Positions 1 to 4,487 of a DNA stretch of 7,714 nucleotides are shown one piece after another. The stretch covers positions 1 through 7,714 of the forward strand of contig JAHWHQ010000041.1 of the NCBI GenBank assembly GCA_019323195.1. Direction: 5' to 3'. Source of the DNA: Candidatus Woesearchaeota archaeon. GTDB lineage: Archaea; Nanobdellota; Nanobdellia; Woesearchaeales; JACPBV01. The notes under the pieces are model-generated. The model had not been told where the DNA came from. It ran no database searches and was given only the letters and a program-made list of their open reading frames with translations. Each line of letters starts with the position of its first letter. Positions within the stretch are counted from its first letter, which is position 1. A program made the position numbers and the translations under genes.

Positions 1-1
1 A

Positions 2-865
2 GAGGACATACGCATGCTTGGGGGGACCATCCTGCATACATCAAGGACAAACCCTTACAAGGTTGCGGGCGGCCCTAAAAAGGTCAGGGATAACCTGAAG
101 AAGCTGGAATGTGATTTTCTTATAGCTATTGGCGGCGAGGATACATTAGGCGTGGCCAATAAGCTCTCCAAGGAAGGCATCAAGGTTGTTGGCGTTCCGA
201 AGACCATCGATAATGATGTTGGCGAGACAGATTACTGTTTTGGCTTTAACACTGCCATAACCAGGGCGACAGAGGCCATTGAAAATCTTCATACCACTGC
301 AGCATCCCATCACAGGACGCTTGTCATAGAGGTCATGGGAAGGCATGCCGGCTGGATGACATTGGAAGCGGGAATTGCAGGAGGCGCCAGCGTCATACTT
401 CTTCCTGAAGAGCCTTTTGATATCGAGGAGGTATGCAGCATCCTCCTGAACAGGAAACAGAAAGGCAAGCATTACGCCATCATCGCAGTTTCAGAAGGCG
501 CTGTCCCGAAGAAAGGCCAGATGGAGCTGCAGGCAAAGGAAAAAGACGCCTTCTGCTATGTACGGTTAGGCGGCATAGGAGAGAGGCTTGCCAGGGAGAT
601 AGAGAAAAAGACCGGCATAGAATGCAGGCATGTTGTATTAGGCCATCTTCAGCGGGCCGGCACCCCGACTGTTTTTGATCGCGTCTTAGGGACAAGGCTG
701 GGTGTGAAAGCTGCCGACATGATCGACAAGGGGGAATTCGGCAGGATGGCAGCATTGAAAGGCACTGACATCATAGCAGTACCTCTTGAAAAGGCTCTTG
801 GAAAGCTGAAGACAGTTCCTAAAGAAAGGTATGATGAAGCAAAAATCTTCTTTGAGTCCGATTAA
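2..865 (+). CDS. pfp: 6-phosphofructokinase, probably pyrophosphate-dependent (N-terminus outside window)
   Basis: Phosphorylates fructose-6-phosphate to fructose-1,6-bisphosphate in the cytoplasm. Family motifs appear in order: GGTILHTSR (about nt 20-46), GGEDT (131-145), PKTIDND (197-217, with the catalytic Asp), MGRHAGW (336-356) and GHLQRAGTPTVFDR near nt 643-680. The frame is open to the window edge without a stop. By comparison with E. coli PfkA, about 60-65 residues, including the N-terminal nucleotide/phosphate loop, lie upstream, so the ATG at 14 is internal. At the positions equivalent to E. coli Gly104 and Gly124 this protein has Asp (GGEDT) and Lys (PKTIDND). Within the PfkA superfamily that pair marks pyrophosphate rather than ATP as phosphoryl donor and usually a reversible reaction. 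Donor specificity is inferred from these residues only. The stop lies 22 nt before the aldolase gene, indicating an operon. Confidence 0.93.
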   Translation, partial: EDIRMLGGTILHTSRTNPYKVAGGPKKVRDNLKKLECDFLIAIGGEDTLGVANKLSKEGIKVVGVPKTIDNDVGETDYCFGFNTAITRATEAIENLHTTAASHHRTLVIEVMGRHAGWMTLEAGIAGGASVILLPEEPFDIEEVCSILLNRKQKGKHYAIIAVSEGAVPKKGQMELQAKEKDAFCYVRLGGIGERLAREIEKKTGIECRHVVLGHLQRAGTPTVFDRVLGTRLGVKAADMIDKGEFGRMAALKGTDIIAVPLEKALGKLKTVPKERYDEAKIFFESD

Positions 866-875
866 AAAAACCAGC

Positions 876-883
876 AGGTGATT
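876..883 (+). promoter_or_regulatory. Shine-Dalgarno sequence of the aldolase gene
   Basis: AGGTGATT matches the complement of the conserved archaeal/bacterial 16S rRNA 3' end (AGGAGGTGATC) except at its final base. It ends 4 nt before the ATG at 888. It fixes that start and fits an internal operon gene translated from a leader-containing mRNA. Confidence 0.75.
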
Positions 884-887
884 AGCG

Positions 888-2015
888 ATGAATAAACCCA
901 TACCAGGAAGTAAGGTATTTGACGCTTTAAAAGATGAGGGATGCATAGTTCTTGCATGCAACCCCAGGATTACTATTGGCGTTGCAGAGGCGATCTTCAG
1001 GGCAGCCAAGGACCTTGATGCAGCCCTTATCATGGAGCTCGCAAGGACAGAATGCAACCACAAGGTCGGCTATACAGGCCTAACCCCCTCAACATTCTCC
1101 CAGAACCTTATGAAAGCCAATGACAAGATAGGCCATGACATCTGGGTCTTGCATGCCGACCATATCGGGATAAAGGAAGGCACGCCTGAAGAGCTCAGTG
1201 ATGTTAAGGACATGGTCTCTGCCCAGGTAGAGGCAGGCTATACCTCCTTTGCGATTGACGCTTCACACCTTTTTGATTTCAAGGGAAAGACCATCGAAGA
1301 TGAGCTTGCCCCTAACATAAAGGCCACCATCGAGATAGGAAACTTCATAAAGCAGAAGATGGCCGGCAAGGGGTTCGGCCTTGAGGTAGAGGTCGGCGAG
1401 ATAGGGAGGAAAGGAAGCGAAGGCATGGTCCTTACAAAGCCGGAAGAGGCTGTTACATTTATCAAAAAACTAAATCAAGCCGGCATCAACCCTAATTTGA
1501 TTGCTATTGCAAACGGCTCGACCCACGGCAATATCTATGATGAGCAGGGCAATCCTGTCGCCCAGACCTCCATTAACATAGAGCAGACCCAGGCTGTCGC
1601 AAAAGCGCTAAGGGATAATAACCTTCATGTAAGGATAGCGCAGCACGGCATTACAGGAACTCCCTTGGATATAATCAGGGACCAGTTTCCGCACGGCGAC
1701 ATACTTAAAGGCAATGTTGCCACATTGTTCCAGAACATTGTTTTTGACGCCTTGAAGAAATACCATAATGGTCTATGGCAGGAGATGTTCGACTGGGTCC
1801 AGAAGAACAAGCCGATAGAGGGAAAAAAACCAGGAGAGATCTTCGGCAAGAACGGCAAGTACGCTCCAAAGGTCTTCTTTGACAGGATCTATGCAATGTC
1901 TGACGAGTGCAGGCAGGAGATAGACGAGAACACGTACAAGGCAACCTGCGACCATATAAAGGCATTTAACTCAGAAGGAAGCGCTTCTATAGTAAGGAAA
2001 AGCCTGGGGGAATAA
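888..2015 (+). CDS. fba: class II (metal-dependent) fructose-bisphosphate aldolase
   Basis: Cleaves fructose-1,6-bisphosphate to dihydroxyacetone phosphate and glyceraldehyde-3-phosphate, or runs the reverse. The 375-residue protein shows the class II signature series: LHADH at residues 88-92 (the Asp91-His92 pair corresponds to the catalytic Asp and metal-binding His), IDASH at 123-127, LEVEVGEIG at 165-173 (matching the LEIELG-type acidic metal-site motif), NGSTHGN at 209-215 (metal His213) and QHGITGTP at 252-259 (metal His253 followed by the phosphate-binding Gly-rich loop). Length is in the family range. The start is supported by a good ribosome binding site. It follows phosphofructokinase by 22 nt and precedes GAPDH by 78 nt, so three glycolytic steps are encoded in order. 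The exact subgroup, and whether it could also accept tagatose bisphosphate, cannot be decided from sequence. The gene context favours fructose-1,6-bisphosphate. Confidence 0.93.
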   Translation: MNKPIPGSKVFDALKDEGCIVLACNPRITIGVAEAIFRAAKDLDAALIMELARTECNHKVGYTGLTPSTFSQNLMKANDKIGHDIWVLHADHIGIKEGTPEELSDVKDMVSAQVEAGYTSFAIDASHLFDFKGKTIEDELAPNIKATIEIGNFIKQKMAGKGFGLEVEVGEIGRKGSEGMVLTKPEEAVTFIKKLNQAGINPNLIAIANGSTHGNIYDEQGNPVAQTSINIEQTQAVAKALRDNNLHVRIAQHGITGTPLDIIRDQFPHGDILKGNVATLFQNIVFDALKKYHNGLWQEMFDWVQKNKPIEGKKPGEIFGKNGKYAPKVFFDRIYAMSDECRQEIDENTYKATCDHIKAFNSEGSASIVRKSLGE

Positions 2016-2080
2016 GGCAGCTTTAATCAAATAAGGGTCATGTTAGTGTAAGGTCTTTACAGAAAATTAAAAAATTGATG

Positions 2081-2088
2081 AAGGTGGT
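2081..2088 (+). promoter_or_regulatory. Shine-Dalgarno-like sequence of GAPDH
   Basis: AAGGTGGT ends 5 nt before the ATG at 2094 and partially matches the anti-Shine-Dalgarno complement. The 78-nt gap upstream shows no convincing TATA box at the spacing seen elsewhere in this window, so GAPDH is probably read from the upstream operon promoter. Confidence 0.6.
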
Positions 2089-2093
2089 AAAAA

Positions 2094-3122
2094 ATGGCTG
2101 ATAAGATTAGGGTAGGGATAGTAGGTTACGGTACGATAGGGAAAAGGGTCGCTGATTCTGTCTTGCTCCAGGATGACATGGAGCTGATAGGGGTTACTGC
2201 AAGAAGCTATAACTACAGGATGATCTCTGCAGCAGCCAAGAAGATCCCCATGTACAAGTGGCCTGAGGCAGGCGACCTTAACGGCCTGAAGATGGAAGGA
2301 TCGTTCGATGACCTGTTAAAGAATGCAGATGTAATAGTTGACTGCTCACCAAAGAAAGGGGGGGCGGAAAACAAGGAGAAATACTATGTTCCGAACAAGA
2401 TAAAGGCGATATTCCAGGGCGGTGAGAAAGGAAAGGTGGCAGATCTGAGCTTCACAGCCCAGTGCAACTACAAGGACTGCCTTAATAAGGACTACATAAG
2501 GGTCGTGAGCTGCAACACCACAGGGTTGTGCCGCACCTTGAACGCCGTCAAGTCCAGGTACGGCATAGACGCTGTCCACGCTACAATGATAAGAAGGGGT
2601 GCAGACCCATGGGATATAAGGCACGGCCCTATAAATTCCATCGTCCCTGTCCTGGAGCTTCCTTCCCACCACGGCCCTGACGTCCAGACAGTCCTGTACG
2701 ACATGCCTATCTTCACGACAGCATTGTCAGTGTCAAGCACATTGATGCACCTTCATACAGTAACAGTCGACTGCAAGGAAACCCCTAGTGTTGAAGAAGT
2801 CCTAAAGCTTTTTGAGAACACCACCAGGGTAAGGGTTGTTGACAACGCCTCCATGGTACGCTCCACAGCAGAGATCATGGAGTTTGCAAAAGACCTTGGA
2901 AGGAACAGGTCTGACATGCCCGAGATAGTGGTCTGGAAAGAGGCCATAGGCGTCACCGGGAAAAAGCTTCTTTACATGCAGGCCATACACCAGGAGTCCG
3001 ACGTTGTCTGCGAGAACATAGACGCCATAAGGGCAGTAACAGGCTTTGAGGATGCAGAAGCCTCCATCAGGAAGACAAACCAGACCCTTGGCATCGACTA
3101 CTGCAAGAGCTGTGCTGAGTGA
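2094..3122 (+). CDS. gap: type II (archaeal) glyceraldehyde-3-phosphate dehydrogenase
   Basis: Phosphorylating oxidation of glyceraldehyde-3-phosphate to 1,3-bisphosphoglycerate with NAD(P)+. The 342 residues carry a Rossmann dinucleotide loop (GYGTIG, 11-16), the catalytic SCNTTGLCR (139-147, nucleophile Cys140), RRGADP (167-172), PSHHGPD (190-196) and MHLH (218-221). His219 falls at the position of the active-site His described for archaeal GAPDHs. These motifs belong to the archaeal type II family rather than the bacterial GapA family, whose nucleophile lies in an SCTTN motif. Length is normal for the family. The protein ends in CKSC (337-340), a CxxC pair close to the C-terminus that I do not recall as a family feature. 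NAD versus NADP preference is not assigned. It is the third gene of the glycolytic cluster, acting directly on the aldolase product. Confidence 0.95.
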   Translation: MADKIRVGIVGYGTIGKRVADSVLLQDDMELIGVTARSYNYRMISAAAKKIPMYKWPEAGDLNGLKMEGSFDDLLKNADVIVDCSPKKGGAENKEKYYVPNKIKAIFQGGEKGKVADLSFTAQCNYKDCLNKDYIRVVSCNTTGLCRTLNAVKSRYGIDAVHATMIRRGADPWDIRHGPINSIVPVLELPSHHGPDVQTVLYDMPIFTTALSVSSTLMHLHTVTVDCKETPSVEEVLKLFENTTRVRVVDNASMVRSTAEIMEFAKDLGRNRSDMPEIVVWKEAIGVTGKKLLYMQAIHQESDVVCENIDAIRAVTGFEDAEASIRKTNQTLGIDYCKSCAE

Positions 3123-3160
3123 ATGTAAGAATACATCTAGGTTAGGAAAAGGAATATGGG

Positions 3161-3180
3161 ATTTTATACTTTATTTTTTT
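3161..3180 (+). terminator. T-rich tract, probable terminator of the glycolytic cluster
   Basis: About 40 nt after the GAPDH stop the plus strand becomes T-rich (ATTTTATACTTTATTTTTTT), as archaeal intrinsic terminators do. No strong hairpin precedes it. It overlaps the 3' end of the convergent minus-strand gene, so transcripts of the two units meet here. Confidence 0.5.
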
Positions 3181-3419
3181 CCTGACTTATAAAATGGTAT
3201 AATTGAGGGTATAGTTATCTCACTGATTTTACCCTCTTTATTTCTATGATATAATCCATACCCCTCTTTAGCATACCTTAAAATTAGATATAGTGTATGT
3301 ATACTTATATAAGCAAAACCACTTCTACTATATCCCCCCTTATTAGCTATCTCATCTAAAGATCTTAAATCATCTTTTTCCATATCCAGCTGCATCCTCC
3401 AATAGCCTTTTTTTACCAT
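3171..3419 (-). CDS. small protein with ribbon-helix-helix-like N-terminus, function unknown
   Basis: 82 residues from the ATG at 3419. Residues 6-50 fit a ribbon-helix-helix layout: a short strand with alternating residues (YWRMQLDM, 6-13), a helix containing DLRSLDEIANKGG (17-29), a Y-S-R-S turn (30-33) and a second helix (34-50). This resembles CopG/Arc-type DNA-binding domains, but the assignment is by eye only. The tail (51-82) is basic and Tyr/Ile-rich, ending KSGKK. The start at 3419 is preferred because a TTTATATT box begins 32 nt upstream, the spacing seen for other leaderless genes here. Alternatives at 3437 and 3506 would give 88 or 111 residues. The frame runs open to 3677, but that part would be antisense to the divergent gene and is low-complexity Phe/Ile. 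The gene is divergent from the plus-strand gene at 3510 and convergent with GAPDH. A DNA-binding role is inferred. Confidence 0.6.
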   Translation of the reverse strand: MVKKGYWRMQLDMEKDDLRSLDEIANKGGYSRSGFAYISIHTLYLILRYAKEGYGLYHRNKEGKISEITIPSIIPFYKSGKK

Positions 3420-3443
3420 AGATTCAGGGAGAATCATCTCCTG

Positions 3444-3451
3444 AATATAAA
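3444..3451 (-). promoter_or_regulatory. TATA box for the minus-strand RHH-like gene
   Basis: Read on the minus strand, TTTATATT begins 32 nt before the ATG at 3419, predicting a transcript with almost no leader. A second box (TTTATATT at 3467-3474, minus strand) lies further upstream and would suit the alternative ATG at 3437 or a short-leader transcript. Confidence 0.5.
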
Positions 3452-3476
3452 AATTTTGGCAGATAAAATATAAAAC

Positions 3477-3484
3477 TTTATATA
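3477..3484 (+). promoter_or_regulatory. TATA box for the plus-strand coiled-coil-like gene
   Basis: TTTATATA starts 33 nt before the ATG at 3510, in an A-rich context (TATAAAAC immediately upstream could act as a BRE). An archaeal start site about 25-27 nt downstream of the box centre falls at or a few bases before that ATG, favouring it over the earlier ATGs at 3492 and 3501. Confidence 0.6.
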
Positions 3485-3509
3485 CCAGCTTATGATTATT
3501 ATGCATATC

Positions 3510-3950
3510 ATGGGATTGATAAGCTGGCTGATTGGGTTCTTTTTTAAAGATGAACAAATGGGTGAAATAAAAGATGATATTCATATCGATAAGAAATTGA
3601 TGGGGATTGATAAAACAAAGAGAAAGAACAGAAAAAAAGAAGAGGAAGGCTTTAAAAAGCTGTTTGATTATGTTCATCTATTTTTAGAGAATGTCCCAAG
3701 GGATAAATTAAGCGACATGAAAAATTTGACTTCATTTGAAGATAAGGTTAAAGAAATTGAAGCATCCCCTGGGATAAGGGTTGAATCCCAGCATCTGCTG
3801 GAATTAGCAGATATCTGGAAAAATTTATTGCGTAGCCTTGAAAATGATTTCAGGGCAAATAAAGAAATGCAAGAAGTAATGCAAGACGTGCATGACCATA
3901 TCATTGACTTAAAAAAAAGAGATAATCAAACAAAGAAAGCTGTTGGCTAA
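3510..3950 (+). CDS. hypothetical charged helical protein with hydrophobic N-terminus; 3' end probably frameshifted
   Basis: 146 residues as read. I do not recognise the family. The N-terminus (MGLISWLIGFFF, 1-12) is a short hydrophobic, possibly membrane-associating segment. Residues 13-47 are very polar (Lys, Asp, Glu). Residues 48-136 are predominantly helical with Leu/Ile/Val spacing suggestive of coiled coil (for example ELADIWKNLLRSLENDF, 98-114). A start at 3510 fits the TATA box at 3477; an in-frame ATG at 3492 would add six residues. After LKK (134-136) the frame reads RDNQTKKAVG and stops, while an adjacent frame continues the charged helical character to 4002. The switch point is a run of eight A residues (3911-3918), so the intact protein may be about 163 residues. 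It is divergently transcribed from the RHH-like gene and lies in the AT-rich stretch between the glycolytic genes and the tRNA synthetase. Confidence 0.65.
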   Translation: MGLISWLIGFFFKDEQMGEIKDDIHIDKKLMGIDKTKRKNRKKEEEGFKKLFDYVHLFLENVPRDKLSDMKNLTSFEDKVKEIEASPGIRVESQHLLELADIWKNLLRSLENDFRANKEMQEVMQDVHDHIIDLKKRDNQTKKAVG

Positions 3951-4002
3951 GGAAGAACGTCTGGAAAAAACAAAACTACGCCTGGCCATGAATGAGGAGT
4001 AG
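3911..4002 (+). other. A8 homopolymer and out-of-frame C-terminal extension of the preceding gene
   Basis: The run of eight A (3911-3918) is followed, in the frame beginning GAG at 3919, by 27 codons ending at TAG 4000-4002. Removing one A (or a +1 shift) joins ...DHIIDLKK to E-I-I-K and then KLLAKEERLEKTKLRL, ending NEE. This is a heptad-like charged helix continuing the upstream protein. The in-frame alternative is only RDNQTKKAVG. A sequencing indel, a real disruption, or transcriptional or ribosomal slippage on the A run are all possible. Confidence 0.6.
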
Positions 4003-4014
4003 CTGTTACCTGTT

Positions 4015-4031
4015 AAGTAAAAGTTTTACTT
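4015..4031. repeat. perfect 8-bp inverted repeat, AT-rich
   Basis: AAGTAAAA and TTTTACTT are perfect reverse complements flanking one central G, just after the frameshifted gene. The plus strand downstream (4032-4067) is T-rich, so it may form a small hairpin contributing to termination. The symmetry would also suit a protein-binding site. Confidence 0.4.
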
Positions 4032-4070
4032 CCATTTTAGATTAATAATTTCTACTGTTCTTTTCCCTTC

Positions 4071-4087
4071 AAGCCCAAATCAGGCTT
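4071..4087. repeat. short inverted repeat between the converging genes
   Basis: AAGCC and GGCTT form a 5-bp stem around a 7-nt loop, 12 nt beyond the stop of the minus-strand zinc-site gene. It could mark a 3' end in the convergent interval 4003-4099, which otherwise shows only T-rich sequence. No T run follows the stem on the minus strand, so evidence for termination is weak. Confidence 0.25.
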
Positions 4088-4099
4088 TAGGCAATTTCT

Positions 4100-4390
4100 T
4101 CAGTCATAATTTTGAATCAGGGTAATTAATAATTGTGTGCTGATAAGCTCCTCACTCATATCTTTAAGCTCGGATTTTTTATAAAAATCAGTAACAAAGT
4201 GTTCCAGTTCTGTATGCTGAATAAAATAGTCATTTGCACACTTATAAGAGGCAGAATCCTTAACACATGACATAGGATGGAAATGAAGTATTCTTTTCCC
4301 ATCATACCCTGTTTCTATTGTATCTTCTTCTATAACAGATTCGCAAAAATCACATATATACTCTGCCCCAATTCCTTTCTCTCTTCTCAT
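4100..4390 (-). CDS. small protein with putative zinc site, function unknown
   Basis: 96 residues. The N-terminal half contains YICDFC (Cys13, Cys16) followed about 20 residues later by HFHPMSC (His36, His38, Cys42). This CxxC...HxxxC arrangement is typical of small zinc-binding modules such as treble-clef or LIM-like knuckles. Cys51 could be an additional ligand. The C-terminal half (52-96) is an acidic, helical-looking segment without recognisable motifs. The start at 4390 gives a short basic N-terminus (MRREK) and has GAGGT just upstream on the minus strand. The gene is divergent from isoleucyl-tRNA synthetase across 97 nt. A role in nucleic-acid or protein binding is conceivable but only inferred; I do not recognise a named family. 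Confidence 0.65.
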   Translation of the reverse strand: MRREKGIGAEYICDFCESVIEEDTIETGYDGKRILHFHPMSCVKDSASYKCANDYFIQHTELEHFVTDFYKKSELKDMSEELISTQLLITLIQNYD

Positions 4391-4394
4391 CTGT

Positions 4395-4399
4395 ACCTC
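4395..4399 (-). promoter_or_regulatory. possible Shine-Dalgarno of the zinc-site gene
   Basis: On the minus strand GAGGT lies 4 nt before the ATG at 4390, a short but usable spacing. No TATA box sits 30-33 nt upstream of that ATG, so this gene, unlike its divergent neighbour, probably has a leader. Confidence 0.4.
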
Positions 4400-4454
4400 G
4401 CGCCATTTTGCCCCAGACAGCTATCCTGTTCAAACAGTCGTAAATAACAATAAT

Positions 4455-4466
4455 CTTTATATATAA
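4455..4466 (+). promoter_or_regulatory. strong TATA box of isoleucyl-tRNA synthetase, possibly bidirectional
   Basis: CTTTATATATAA: the TTTATATA octamer begins 32 nt before the ATG at 4488, predicting a leaderless transcript. No Shine-Dalgarno sequence lies in the pyrimidine-rich stretch before the ATG. The core is nearly symmetric (minus strand reads TTATATATAAAG), so it could also drive the divergent zinc-site gene with a leader of about 45 nt. Confidence 0.7.
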
Positions 4467-4487
4467 TACCCTTTCTCTTCTCTCCAT

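Noticed and set aside
146..472. Minus-strand open frame opposite phosphofructokinase, and similar frames opposite aldolase and GAPDH
   Set aside because: Each lies wholly within a gene with intact family motifs and has no promoter or motif of its own.
14..865. Phosphofructokinase as a complete, naturally short protein starting at the ATG at 14
   Set aside because: The in-frame codons before that ATG align with the family (EDIR before GGTIL), no stop intervenes, and the N-terminal phosphate-binding part would be missing; the gene is cut by the window edge.
2016..2093. Independent promoter for GAPDH
   Set aside because: No TATA-like box at suitable spacing; a Shine-Dalgarno-like sequence and short gap fit co-transcription better.
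3420..3677. N-terminal extension of the minus-strand RHH-like protein up to 168 residues (start at 3677)
   Set aside because: It would run fully antisense to the start of the divergent gene, its Phe/Ile-rich composition is what AT-rich antisense DNA gives, and a TATA box points to a start at 3419.
3123..4487. tRNA, CRISPR array, insertion sequence or attachment site in the AT-rich stretch
   Set aside because: No cloverleaf, no regularly spaced repeats, no transposase motifs and no flanking direct repeats could be found by eye.
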